Assembly: GCA_023443285.1 (NCBI GenBank)
Contig: JAEZVB010000118.1
Span: forward strand, 1-33,049
Length of the DNA: 33,049 nucleotides
Source of the DNA: Bacillota bacterium
Lineage (GTDB): Bacteria > Bacillota > Negativicutes > Sporomusales > Sporomusaceae
Direction of reading: 5' to 3'
In this document: in pieces, positions 22,230 through 31,347 of the stretch
How positions within the stretch are numbered: the first letter of the stretch is position 1
Layout of the letters: every line of letters starts with the position of its first letter
Notes under the pieces: generated by a model
The model's input: only the letters and a program-made list of their open reading frames with translations
The model's database searches: none
What the model was told of the DNA's origin: nothing
Position numbers and translations under genes: made by a program

Positions 22230-24689
22230 CTAATTATGTTTCTTAGTAAACTTTAATTTACCACTGTCTTCTGTATCAACTACTACGGTATCGCCAGCAG
22301 ATATAGATTGACGAATAATCATCTCTGAAACTTCATCCTCAATCAGCTTTTGAATAGCACGGCGTAATGGTCGTGCACCAAAAGCATGATCTCGTCCCTC
22401 TTTTAGTAGCTCGCCTTTAGCCGAATCGGTCAATTCCAGACTTAGGTCAGCACTTTTCAGGCGAGTAGCCACCTCTTTGAGCATAATATCTACAATTTGC
22501 TGTAAGTCTTGGTCACTCAGGCTGCTAAAGACTATAATCTCATCAATTCGATTTAAAAATTCCGGTTTAAAAATCCGTTTAACTTCATCCAGTACCCGGT
22601 TCTTAGCTGCCTCACCTTCATTGGCCTTTGCCCGCTCCTCAGATAAGAAGCCTAACCCCGCTGTCTCTCTTTTCAAATGCTGCGAACCAACATTTGAGGT
22701 CATAATAATAACAGTATTTTTAAAATCCACTGTCCGCCCCTGGCTATCAGTCAAACGGCCATCTTCAAGTACCTGCAACAGCATATTAAACACGTCATAA
22801 TGCGCCTTTTCAATTTCATCCAGAAGAATAACTGAAAAGGGTTTACGCCGGATGGCATCGGTTAGTTGACCACCTTCCTCATAGCCAACATAACCAGGCG
22901 GAGCACCTACAAGGCGTGATACTGTGTGTTTTTCCATATACTCAGACATATCCAGGCGGATCATCGCAGTTTCATCACCAAATAACGCTTCTGCCAAGGC
23001 ACGGGACAGTTCAGTTTTGCCAACCCCTGTCGGTCCAAGGAACAGAAACGACCCAATAGGTCTTTTGGGGTCTTTAAGACCAGCCCTGGCTCGGCGTACC
23101 GCTTTGGCCACAGCCTGCACTGCCTGCTGCTGGCTGATTACCCGGTTATGAAGAATTTCTTCAAGCCTTAAGAGCCGTTCTGATTCTTCCTCGGCTAATT
23201 TCTTAACCGGGATCTTCGTCCAAGTAGCAACTACATGGGCAATATCATCAGCAGAAACAACAATACGATCATTACCTCGCTGCTTGATCTCTTTTTGCTT
23301 TGTCTCCAACTCTTGCCGAATTCGCTGTTCCATATCCCGCAGGCTAGCTGCCCGCTCAAACTCCTGTGAGGCAATAGCTGCTTCCTTTTCAGTGCGCGCC
23401 TGTTCAAGCCGCTTTTCCACTTCCTTGACATCAGGTGGAACAGAAAATGCCTGCAGCCGTACGCGCGAAGCCGCTTCATCCATAAGGTCAATCGCCTTAT
23501 CCGGTAAAAATCGATCAGAAATATAACGATGGGAAAGTTTTACCGCTGCTTCAATGGCCTCATCAGTAATGTGGGCACGGTGAAAGGCTTCATATTTGTC
23601 CCTAATGCCTCGAAGAATTTCAATGGCATCTTCGACACTGGGTTCGCCCACGGTAATTGGCTGAAATCGCCGTTCCAGGGCAGCATCTTTCTCAATATAT
23701 TTTTTATATTCATTAAGCGTGGTAGCGCCAATGACCTGCAATTCTCCACGAGCCAACGCCGGTTTTAAAATATTAGCAGCATCAATAGATCCTTCAGCAG
23801 CGCCGGCTCCAATGAGGGTGTGTAGTTCATCAATAAATAAGACTACATTACCGGCTTCCCGGATTTCGTCAATTACTTTTTTCAAGCGTTCTTCGAATTC
23901 ACCACGGTATTTTGTACCGGCAACCATGGATGCCATATTCAGTGAAATAACCCGTTTGTTCCGCAGGAGTTCAGGCATCTGCCCTTCGACAATGCGTTTT
24001 GCCAACCCTTCGGCGATGGCAGTCTTGCCAACACCCGGTTCACCAATGAGCACCGGATTATTTTTAGTGCGCCGTAAGAGGATCTGAATCACCCGTTCAA
24101 TCTCGCCAGATCGGCCAATCACTGGATCAATTTTGCCCTCCTGCGACATTTTGTTAAGGTCACGACCAAATTCATCCAAAAGCGGGGTTCCATTCCCTGA
24201 TTGATTCTGACCGCCTACAGCCTTGGTTTTGGGCTGCGGTGTCTGTCCTGACATCGAATACCCACCTAGCATCTCAATAACCCGCTGACGCATGAGATTA
24301 ATATCTACGCCCAGACCGGCCAGCACTTGCGCAGCAATCCCCTCACCCTCACGTATGAGCCCGAGAAGAATATGTTCTGTTCCCACATAATTATGCCCTA
24401 AACGCAGCGCCTCTTCCATAGCCAGTTCAATAACCTTTTTGGCTCTTGGCGTATAACCTATATCAGTGGCCTGTTCCTGCCCCTTGCCAAGGATGCTTTC
24501 CACCTGCAGTCGAACTGAGTCTATCTCTAAGCCTAATGAATTCAAAGCTTTTGATGCTACACCTTCGCCCTCACGCAACAGTCCCAGCAGTAAATGCTCG
24601 GTTCCAATATAGCCATGACCATATTTGGCCGCCTCCTGCTGCGCCAATATTAATACCTTGCGGGCTCTATCTGTAAATCTATTAAACAT
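22230..24689 (-). CDS. clpC: ATP-dependent Clp protease ATP-binding subunit ClpC
   Basis: A HSP100 unfoldase that feeds proteins, including McsB-phosphorylated ones, to ClpP. The 819-residue product has the double N-terminal repeat (about 1-145), AAA-1 with GEPGVGKTAIAEGLA (about 216), a middle region with a UVR-like segment EFERAASLRDMEQRIR (about 420-445), and AAA-2 with GPTGVGKTELSRALAE (about 548). ATG 24689 follows GGGAGG. Last gene of the ctsR-mcsA-mcsB-clpC stress operon and followed by a terminator. Confidence 0.98.
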   Translation of the reverse strand: MFNRFTDRARKVLILAQQEAAKYGHGYIGTEHLLLGLLREGEGVASKALNSLGLEIDSVRLQVESILGKGQEQATDIGYTPRAKKVIELAMEEALRLGHNYVGTEHILLGLIREGEGIAAQVLAGLGVDINLMRQRVIEMLGGYSMSGQTPQPKTKAVGGQNQSGNGTPLLDEFGRDLNKMSQEGKIDPVIGRSGEIERVIQILLRRTKNNPVLIGEPGVGKTAIAEGLAKRIVEGQMPELLRNKRVISLNMASMVAGTKYRGEFEERLKKVIDEIREAGNVVLFIDELHTLIGAGAAEGSIDAANILKPALARGELQVIGATTLNEYKKYIEKDAALERRFQPITVGEPSVEDAIEILRGIRDKYEAFHRAHITDEAIEAAVKLSHRYISDRFLPDKAIDLMDEAASRVRLQAFSVPPDVKEVEKRLEQARTEKEAAIASQEFERAASLRDMEQRIRQELETKQKEIKQRGNDRIVVSADDIAHVVATWTKIPVKKLAEEESERLLRLEEILHNRVISQQQAVQAVAKAVRRARAGLKDPKRPIGSFLFLGPTGVGKTELSRALAEALFGDETAMIRLDMSEYMEKHTVSRLVGAPPGYVGYEEGGQLTDAIRRKPFSVILLDEIEKAHYDVFNMLLQVLEDGRLTDSQGRTVDFKNTVIIMTSNVGSQHLKRETAGLGFLSEERAKANEGEAAKNRVLDEVKRIFKPEFLNRIDEIIVFSSLSDQDLQQIVDIMLKEVATRLKSADLSLELTDSAKGELLKEGRDHAFGARPLRRAIQKLIEDEVSEMIIRQSISAGDTVVVDTEDSGKLKFTKKHN

Positions 24690-24721
24690 AACTGCTTTCC
24701 TCCCTTGCGCCTTTATCTGTG

Positions 24722-25792
24722 TTAGCTCTTTTGCAAACTTGACCGAACTAACTCAGCTCTTAGTTTATTAAGAGCTGATTGATTTAAATCCGCCTCTGCT
24801 GACAAGTTTCGTAAAAAATTTGGCTGAGTTGTTACTAGCAACCGATTAAATACCTCCGGCGAGGCTTCATCAATAATACCCAGATCGATTCCCAGCCGGA
24901 CCTCGCTTAACAGCGCTAAGGCTTCTTGCGCTGTTAAGATTTGTGCATAGCGGAGTACTCCGTAGGCTCTCCAGACCCTATCAGCAAGAGCTTCTGGTGA
25001 TTCAGTAAGCAACAGATTTCTTGCCATCCGTTCTTTGTCTACAACCTGTTTAACAACACTACTAAGGTTATTAATAATATCCTGCTCATTACGGCCTAAA
25101 GTAACCTGATTTGATATTTGAAAAATATTTCCTGTCGCTTCCGTGCCTTCACCATATAAACCGCGTACTGTAAGTCCTAACTGGGTAGCAATAGCCACCA
25201 TAGTCCCCATTTGCTTGGTTAATGCCAAGGCCGGCAAGTGAGCCATAACCGAGGCCCGTAATCCTGTACCAATATTGGTCGGGCAGGCGGTAAGATAACC
25301 AATCTGCTCCTGGAATGCTAGCGCGTGTTTATCTTCAATAATATCATCCACCGCATTGGCTTTCGCAAAAGCATCTGCCACACTAAGCCCCGATTCCAGA
25401 CATTGCAACCGTAAGTGATCTTCTTCATTAATCATGATACTCACGCGGGCATCATCACGTACAATAAGTGCCCGGTTTTCGGGGCTAACAACATGATTTG
25501 GACTAATAATATGCTTTTCAACAAGTACATATCTATCTAGCGGTGCTAACTGAGCAAGCTCAACAAAAGCATATTCATGACCATCAGCTGCCATTAGCGC
25601 AGGGGGAACTGTCTGAAATTCAGCCATGATTTCGGCAAGCTTGGCTGCGGAGGCTCGTCCGGGAAAGGGTTGATTTTTTAGATTGCGAGCTAAACGAATC
25701 CGGCTGGAAAGCACAATCTCACCTTCCGGGCCTGTGCCATTAAGCCAGGGTGTTAATGGCTGACTTAGCAGGTTTTCTATAATAGTTGCCAT
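24722..25792 (-). CDS. mcsB: Protein-arginine kinase McsB
   Basis: Phosphorylates arginines on damaged proteins (and on CtsR), marking them for ClpC-ClpP. The 356-residue product belongs to the phosphagen kinase fold: LSSRIRLARNL (about 29-39), a nucleotide-site MINEEDHLRLQ segment, and CPTNIGTGLRASV (about 178-190) containing the conserved Cys. ATG 25792 follows GGGAGG. It lies 16 nt after mcsA. McsA is the expected activator. Confidence 0.97.
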   Translation of the reverse strand: MATIIENLLSQPLTPWLNGTGPEGEIVLSSRIRLARNLKNQPFPGRASAAKLAEIMAEFQTVPPALMAADGHEYAFVELAQLAPLDRYVLVEKHIISPNHVVSPENRALIVRDDARVSIMINEEDHLRLQCLESGLSVADAFAKANAVDDIIEDKHALAFQEQIGYLTACPTNIGTGLRASVMAHLPALALTKQMGTMVAIATQLGLTVRGLYGEGTEATGNIFQISNQVTLGRNEQDIINNLSSVVKQVVDKERMARNLLLTESPEALADRVWRAYGVLRYAQILTAQEALALLSEVRLGIDLGIIDEASPEVFNRLLVTTQPNFLRNLSAEADLNQSALNKLRAELVRSSLQKS

Positions 25793-25808
25793 CTGTGCTT
25801 CCCTCCCC

Positions 25809-26348
25809 CTATTCTTGACTAACGTCAGAATCAGTAAGCTGTCTTTCCAAAACTCTTATTTCGTCTCTTAGCTTTGCTGCTTGCTCATATTCCTCACGTT
25901 TAACACATTGCTCCAAATCATAACGCAGGCGCTTGATCTGCTGTTCTACGCCAAAGCGCCTTCCGCAGCGTTTAGGTACTTTACCAGTATGTGCCGCAGT
26001 GCCGTGAATGCGCTTTATCAGAGGCTCCAATTGTCCTCCAAAGGCCTGGTAACAGCTACTACAGCCAAATTTACCGCTACGGCAAAACTCACTATAACTG
26101 AGACCACACTCTGAACAAACAGGCTCCAGCGTTTGATGGGCATCATCTGTCAGTGTATAATCGAACATTTCTTTCAAAAAATCATGAACTGAAAACTTAC
26201 TACTAAAGATGTGACTTAGGCCTTTACCAATAATCTCACCGGATTTTCGTGCACACTGCTCACACAAATGCTTCTCAATCTTTTGCTGATTAATGATTTT
26301 AGTAATATGCACACAGGCAGGCTCTTTTTGACATTCATCACATAGCAT
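25809..26348 (-). CDS. mcsA: McsA, activator of McsB
   Basis: A zinc-binding adaptor that activates McsB and regulates CtsR. The 179-residue product carries CxxC-type pairs: CDEC (3-6), CEQC (29-32), CSEC and CSSC further along (about 79-100), and a C-terminal UVR motif (about 133-168, LRYDLEQCVKREEYEQAAKLRDE in parts). Start ATG 26348 follows GGAGG. Position after ctsR is the classical order. Confidence 0.95.
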   Translation of the reverse strand: MLCDECQKEPACVHITKIINQQKIEKHLCEQCARKSGEIIGKGLSHIFSSKFSVHDFLKEMFDYTLTDDAHQTLEPVCSECGLSYSEFCRSGKFGCSSCYQAFGGQLEPLIKRIHGTAAHTGKVPKRCGRRFGVEQQIKRLRYDLEQCVKREEYEQAAKLRDEIRVLERQLTDSDVSQE

Positions 26349-26366
26349 TTTCGTTTGCCTCCGTAC

Positions 26367-26819
26367 TCATACTTCATTTTGACTAGCTAACGTCATTAAT
26401 AGGGACTTTAACATCGGAACCCGTTCCTTCGGAGAAATTCGGTCATACATCATAGTGAAACATTTATACACAAGTGCAGCTTCGCGACCAGTCATAAGAT
26501 TATGATTGCGCAAACGGGCGACAATGGCTTTTACCTCGTCTAAACTTATCGCTTCATCAATTTGATTAGCGGCATCTTGAAATACAAGAGTCTGCACCGG
26601 GATGCGGGCAACCCGGACAAAGCCGCCGGAACCGCGTCGGGATTCCACAATAAAGCCGCGATCAATGGTAAAGCGGGTACTGAGCACGTAGCTGATTTGG
26701 GAAGGCGCGCAGGCAAGTTCCTCTGCCATCTCATTACGCTGCAAGATAATAATCTCATCTTGCTCACTTGCCATCTGACGCAAAATCCACTGTTCGATCA
26801 TATCGGCTAGATTGCTCAA
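26367..26819 (-). CDS. ctsR: Class III stress repressor CtsR
   Basis: Repressor of clp genes that senses heat through a winged helix-turn-helix domain. The 150-residue product has the N-terminal DNA-binding part (about 1-70, SQISYVLSTRFTIDRGF and the glycine-rich RRGSGGFVRV wing) and a C-terminal dimer domain with a conserved basic/helical segment. TTG start at 26819 follows GGAGG. The operator lies 23-48 bp before the start, fitting autoregulation. Confidence 0.97.
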   Translation of the reverse strand: MSNLADMIEQWILRQMASEQDEIIILQRNEMAEELACAPSQISYVLSTRFTIDRGFIVESRRGSGGFVRVARIPVQTLVFQDAANQIDEAISLDEVKAIVARLRNHNLMTGREAALVYKCFTMMYDRISPKERVPMLKSLLMTLASQNEV

Positions 26820-26841
26820 GTTCCCACCTCCCTGCTTTTAT

Positions 26842-26866
26842 ATTGACTTTAATTGACTTTTTGACT
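26842..26866 (-). promoter_or_regulatory. CtsR operator (three heptad half-sites)
   Basis: On the minus strand, two AGTCAAT heptads (26842-26848 and 26852-26858) are separated by 3 bp, matching the known CtsR spacing (GGTCAAA-N3-GGTCAAA). A third half-site AGTCAAA (26860-26866) precedes them with a 1-bp gap. The first base is A rather than G in all three. A weak TTGCAA/TAAAAT promoter pair lies just upstream near 26871-26905. Confidence 0.82.
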
Positions 26867-26994
26867 TTAATTAATTTTAATTAATTATATAAGATATTGC
26901 AATACTGCTTTATCGGCAAATATAAGCATATATGTTAATGGATAACAACTATCGTAAACTATCTCATTTTTTATAACTATTGCTCAATTACAGA

Positions 26995-28179
26995 CTATTC
27001 CACAACTTGCAAAACTAAAAATTTTAGATAGTTGGTTTCAGCGGCTGCCGGTAAAATCGGATGATCCTTAGCCTGTGTTCGATACTCAACTTCGCGGATA
27101 ACCCGCTTAGCATCACGGGCAGCATCAACCACAACAGCTTTAAACAAATCCCGATCCATATGATAAGAACACGAACAGGTAACCAGAAAACCACCTGGCC
27201 GCGTCAGTTTAAGTCCGCGCAAGTTTATTTCCTTGTATCCACGCGCCGCCCCTTCGATACTACTGCGGCTTTTAGTGAAGGCAGGTGGATCCAGGATAAC
27301 AACATCATATTCCCGCTCTTCTTCTACCAATGATCGCAAGGCATCAAAGGCATTGGCCACCTCAAAATTACACTTATCGCTAACACCATTCATTTCGGCA
27401 TTTTTCTTAGCGAGTTCAATGGCTTCTTCGGAAATATCAATAGAATGCAGGCTTTTCGCCCCATATAAAGCACTATGTACAGCAAATGAACCAGTATGGC
27501 AGAAGCAATCTAAAACCTCGGCATCCCTTACAATAGGTTCCAAAAATCGTCTATTTTCACGCTGATCGTAGAAAAAACCGGTTTTTTGTCCATTCGCCAC
27601 ATCGGCATAAAAAGGAATATTATTTTCTTTTACAATAATTTCGGTTGGAAAATTACCTTTGAGGTAACCTTTGCGCATATCCAGACCTTCCAACTTTCGT
27701 ACAGGTACATCATTACGTTCATAAATACCTTCAGGTGCAAACAGCTCGTCTAATACCGAAATAATAGTTTCCTTGTGAACATCAATCCCTAATGCCAACG
27801 TCTGCACAACCATATATTTCCCAAATTTATCAATAATAAGACCTGGTAAAAAATCGGCCTCGCCATACACCAAGCGGCAATAATCGGGTTCTACCAAGAA
27901 CTTTTTTCGGTAACGCCAGGCAGTTTCAATACGTCGTTTAAAAAACTCCCGGTCAATCGGTTCCTGTTTGCGTGACAATAGGCGCACAATTATTTGGGAA
28001 CGAGGATTGATATAGCCACGCCCAATACACCGCTGGCGAGAATTATAGACGTCAACAATATCTCCAGGCTCGAACTCGCCGTCGATATAGTCCAGTTCAC
28101 TTTGATATACCCAAGGGTGGCCGTTCTCCACCCGGTGCTGAGCCCCTTTTCGTAAAAATACTTTTGTAGTAATCTCCAT
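26995..28179 (-). CDS. rlmI: Class I SAM-dependent rRNA (cytosine-C5) methyltransferase, RlmI-like
   Basis: A 394-residue protein: an N-terminal PUA domain (about 2-70), then an EEHEE-like part, then a Rossmann SAM-binding fold with DCFCHTGSFAVHSA (motif I, about 224-237), VVILDPPAFTK and SCSYHM containing the catalytic cysteine (TCSCS, about 345). E. coli RlmI makes m5C1962 in 23S rRNA; the same target is assumed. ATG 28179 with GAGGAAAG upstream. It follows a membrane-protein gene by 9 nt. Confidence 0.9.
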   Translation of the reverse strand: MEITTKVFLRKGAQHRVENGHPWVYQSELDYIDGEFEPGDIVDVYNSRQRCIGRGYINPRSQIIVRLLSRKQEPIDREFFKRRIETAWRYRKKFLVEPDYCRLVYGEADFLPGLIIDKFGKYMVVQTLALGIDVHKETIISVLDELFAPEGIYERNDVPVRKLEGLDMRKGYLKGNFPTEIIVKENNIPFYADVANGQKTGFFYDQRENRRFLEPIVRDAEVLDCFCHTGSFAVHSALYGAKSLHSIDISEEAIELAKKNAEMNGVSDKCNFEVANAFDALRSLVEEEREYDVVILDPPAFTKSRSSIEGAARGYKEINLRGLKLTRPGGFLVTCSCSYHMDRDLFKAVVVDAARDAKRVIREVEYRTQAKDHPILPAAAETNYLKFLVLQVVE

Positions 28180-28188
28180 TGTCTTTCC

Positions 28189-28719
28189 TCATTTCCTCAT
28201 TCGTTTTCGTTTTTTCCACCATTCCCACAGTAGATAAATGGCGGATACCGCCATAAGTCCGGTATTTATCAGTTTATATTCCTGCGACCAGTGACTATGT
28301 TCCCAGTACGATACCGGACTTTCTACCGTTCCCGCTCCCAACGGGAAAAGATAAAAGTTCGAATACGCGCCGTGTGTTAAAGCATCTATTAGCAAATGCG
28401 TGCCCCAGCCGATAATGAATGGCTGAATTCTTTTTACTCCCGGAAGCAGAGTTGCCGCTAATGCACAAACCCAAATTACCACAGAATGGCCGACTAAATC
28501 AATTTTTACCACCCAGGGGAAAATGGGCACAAGACTCATCAACACGCCAGGAGTTAAACTCCCAACCTCAGGCCATGTTACATAGCCCTTGTAGAGCAAC
28601 ATACCTAAAAGTACCACATAAATATAATCAGGCAGCATGGCACCAAAGACAAACTGCCACACCTGAGCATGATGTCTTGTAAAAAAATATACCCAAAATC
28701 CGTGATGGAGGGTGTACAT
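28189..28719 (-). CDS. Membrane metal-dependent hydrolase-like protein (YdjM-type)
   Basis: A 176-residue integral membrane protein with about four helices. Motifs are the N-terminal HH (residues 16-17), GAMLPDYIY, VGHSVV and HLLIDALTHG, which resemble the putative metal sites of the YdjM/LexA-regulated membrane-bound hydrolase family. Catalytic function is not proven for the family. A basic tail (EWWKKRKRMRK) probably faces the cytoplasm. ATG 28719 follows GGAGG. Likely co-transcribed with the rlmI-like gene. Confidence 0.72.
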   Translation of the reverse strand: MYTLHHGFWVYFFTRHHAQVWQFVFGAMLPDYIYVVLLGMLLYKGYVTWPEVGSLTPGVLMSLVPIFPWVVKIDLVGHSVVIWVCALAATLLPGVKRIQPFIIGWGTHLLIDALTHGAYSNFYLFPLGAGTVESPVSYWEHSHWSQEYKLINTGLMAVSAIYLLWEWWKKRKRMRK

Positions 28720-28779
28720 TCTGCCTCCTGCATAAAATATATTTTAACTATAATATAGTGTGCTCCATCACAGGTACAG

Positions 28780-28813
28780 TATGTAGAAAGGCAGCGCTCT
28801 AGCAGCACTGCCT
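28780..28813 (-). terminator. Probable terminator of fprA
   Basis: A 10-bp stem with one G-U pair (28789-28798 with 28804-28813; loop GCTAG on the minus strand) 8 nt after the fprA stop. Only a short TTTCT follows, so it may be weak. Confidence 0.65.
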
Positions 28814-28820
28814 AACCATT

Positions 28821-30005
28821 TTAAATCCTTGTCAAAACTTTCTGGGCAAATTCACGTCCAAATTCATAGCACTTATCGAGTTCAGCAGCATCCGGTACCC
28901 ATTTAAGAGATAATCCAGCCTGCTCCACAGCTATCCCACTACTATTTAGCATCTCCTCAAGCGCCTTCTGGGCACCACCGCCCCAACCATAGGCACCGAA
29001 TGCCGCCCCGATCTTTCCGTTTGGCCTGAGTCCCTTAAGATAGGTCGTCAAAGCTCCCATGGTTGGTAGAATACCATTATTTAGCGTCGGTGAGCCAAGC
29101 AGCACCCCGCCGGCCTGCAACATATCCCGAACAACTTCGCTCCGATCAGCAGTCGACATTTTATATAACTTGCCGGTAACGCCAGCACTAGCTACACCGT
29201 CCAGTATCTGCCTTGCCATACGCTCAGTGCTTCCCCACATACTATCATAAGCAATAATGACCTTGCCCTCGACCTTGCCCTGACCCCAATCCTGATATTT
29301 GCCTATAATGTCGGGAATATGCTTACGCCACACCACACCATGACTGGGAGCTATAACCTTAACCGGTAACTCCTTAAGCTTTTCTACTGCTTTCACCACC
29401 AGCTTACCAAAGGGCTGCAAAATATTGGCGTAATATTTCTCTGCCTCATAAATGAGTTCAGCCAGATCATTCTCGTCATCAAAACGTTTAGTTGTTGATA
29501 TATGTTGTCCAAACGCATCATTAGAAAATAAGATTTGATCGCCTGTCAGGAAACTAATCATCGAATCAGGCCAATGCAACATGGGTACTGGTACAAACTG
29601 CAGCTTGTTACGACCAAGGTCGAGCACATCGCCCTCTTTTACCACTTGGAAATCATAATTTTGCTGGTAATGTTTAATAATCCCGGTGCGGCCATGCTCA
29701 GTCAAGAGAACCTTAGCCTGCGGTGCTTTCGACATTATGAACGGCAAGCCGCTCGAATGGTCTGGTTCAATGTGATTGGTAATAATATAATCAATTTTGC
29801 CGGGATCAATAATCTGACTGATACGGTCAAGTAATTCCTGAGCAAAGGGGGCTTTGACGGTATCAATAAGACATACCTTTTCATCAATAATAAGATAGGA
29901 ATTATAGGTTACCCCCCGCGGTGTGGTATAACCATGGAAATCGCGGAGATTCCAATCAACCGCACCAACATAATACACATTGTCGGACAATTTCACAGTA
30001 TTCAT
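28821..30005 (-). CDS. fprA: A-type flavoprotein FprA (flavodiiron protein)
   Basis: A soluble flavodiiron enzyme that reduces O2 (to water) and/or NO (to N2O), protecting anaerobes. The 394-residue product has an N-terminal metallo-beta-lactamase-like domain with diiron ligands in NHIEPDHSSGLP (HxExDH, about 77-88), further His/Asp in LLHWPDS and PSHGVVW, and a C-terminal flavodoxin domain with FMN-binding AYDSMWGSTERMA (about 251-263). Electron donor is not encoded adjacent; the rubredoxin domain in rubrerythrin is a different system. ATG 30005 follows AAGGAG. Probably co-transcribed with fabK (37-nt gap). Confidence 0.94.
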   Translation of the reverse strand: MNTVKLSDNVYYVGAVDWNLRDFHGYTTPRGVTYNSYLIIDEKVCLIDTVKAPFAQELLDRISQIIDPGKIDYIITNHIEPDHSSGLPFIMSKAPQAKVLLTEHGRTGIIKHYQQNYDFQVVKEGDVLDLGRNKLQFVPVPMLHWPDSMISFLTGDQILFSNDAFGQHISTTKRFDDENDLAELIYEAEKYYANILQPFGKLVVKAVEKLKELPVKVIAPSHGVVWRKHIPDIIGKYQDWGQGKVEGKVIIAYDSMWGSTERMARQILDGVASAGVTGKLYKMSTADRSEVVRDMLQAGGVLLGSPTLNNGILPTMGALTTYLKGLRPNGKIGAAFGAYGWGGGAQKALEEMLNSSGIAVEQAGLSLKWVPDAAELDKCYEFGREFAQKVLTRI

Positions 30006-30042
30006 TTATTCTCCACTCCTTTTGCGGCAATTGCACCCTGTC

Positions 30043-30984
30043 TTACTCAAACAGCCGTGGTGCATTAGCCAATATTTTGTTAGCTTCACTCACTATAGTT
30101 TCTATAATAACAGCCGCTGGCTCAACTTGCTTGAGCGGCAACAAACTTTGCCCGGCCAAAACTGCCCCGTTAGCAACATCACCCTCGATAGCAGCCAATC
30201 GATTGGTACCTGCAGCTATCCTATCAAGCTCTCCTTGTGAAACACCGATTCGTTCCATGGTCAGGTATTTCTCACTAAAGGCGTTTTTGAGACAGCGTAC
30301 GCCATGACCGGCAGCAAGACCTGTAACAACAGTATCTGTATCACCAGCAGCTATCAGAAAATCCTTGACTTTAGGATGAACTTCACATTCCTCGGCAATC
30401 AAAAAGCGTGTTCCCATTTGCACCGCAGCTGCTCCCATCACTAGCGCTGCTGCCATTCCGCGCCCATCAGCAATACCCCCGCCAACAATGACCGGAATAG
30501 TAATAAGCGGAATAACCTGAGTCATTAATGCCATAGTAGTAAGCGACCCTATGTGGCCACCTGCCTCCATACCCTCAATCACTAGGGCATCCGCACCGCT
30601 TTCTTCTACCCGTTTGGCTAACTTTACATTAGGTACTACCGGAATCTTTAAGATTCCTGCCCTACTAAATTTTTCGAAGTATGGTATCGGATTACCAGCC
30701 CCGAGAGTAACAAATGTAGGTTTCTCTTCACAGATAACCTCGATAATTTCATCTTTATTATCAGCCATAAGCTGAACATTCACACCAAAGGGTTTAGCAG
30801 TTAATTGTTTCGCCAGCCGTATTTGTTCCCGGACATATTCGGCATCACGCCCACCAGCGGCAATAATACCAGCGCCACCACCAATAGAAACGGCCGCTGC
30901 TAGCTTAGCGTCAGAAATCCAAGCCATACCACCCTGAATAATCGGATAAGTAATATTTAGCAGTTTTGTAAGTTTTGTGTTCAT
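30043..30984 (-). CDS. fabK: FabK-type enoyl-ACP reductase (FMN enzyme)
   Basis: A 313-residue FMN-binding TIM-barrel protein. It shows YPIIQGGMAWIS near the N-terminus, EGMEAGGHIG (about 134-143) and GGGIADGRGMAAALVMGA (about 166-183), which fit FabK enoyl-ACP reductase II better than classical nitronate monooxygenase; a monooxygenase role cannot be excluded. FabK reduces the double bond in the final step of fatty-acid elongation. ATG 30984 is preferred over 30990 because GGGAG is 6 nt upstream of it. No other fab genes lie nearby, and co-transcription with fprA hints at a redox role. Confidence 0.85.
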   Translation of the reverse strand: MNTKLTKLLNITYPIIQGGMAWISDAKLAAAVSIGGGAGIIAAGGRDAEYVREQIRLAKQLTAKPFGVNVQLMADNKDEIIEVICEEKPTFVTLGAGNPIPYFEKFSRAGILKIPVVPNVKLAKRVEESGADALVIEGMEAGGHIGSLTTMALMTQVIPLITIPVIVGGGIADGRGMAAALVMGAAAVQMGTRFLIAEECEVHPKVKDFLIAAGDTDTVVTGLAAGHGVRCLKNAFSEKYLTMERIGVSQGELDRIAAGTNRLAAIEGDVANGAVLAGQSLLPLKQVEPAAVIIETIVSEANKILANAPRLFE

Positions 30985-31347
30985 CGCCATCTCCCTTCAT
31001 GTTTATTACTATTTTCTTCACTACTTGTGCAAATAATTCCTGCATTAATCTAGGTAGTATCTATAAAGATTTATAGCCCATCAATACCGCTCATCAGCTT
31101 ACGCATTCATGTTAACAGATTAAAATGTAACCTATTAAAGAATATTCTGTCACTTTTATGTCGTTTTATCGTAAATTTGCAAATAAGTCTTTACTTTTTT
31201 GTTCAAGCTAACTATAATGAAAAACTGTATACGTATAATTTCCTATTATGAAATCTGCAGTTTACATCCCTAATATAGGAGTATAACCGTAAATATTGGC
31301 CTTTTTCCTCTGTATGTAGTCACTATTTGATAAAGGGGCGAGCCATC
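30985..31347. other. Intergenic region between fabK and speD
   Basis: About 360 bp between divergent genes, AT-rich, with no supported gene. For the plus strand, TTTACT (31190-31195) and TATAAT (31213-31218) are 17 bp apart and could drive speD with a leader of about 120 nt. A short palindrome ctataaa-ga-tttatag lies near 31069. A weak minus-strand promoter (TTGATG/GATACT) may serve fabK. Confidence 0.5.
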
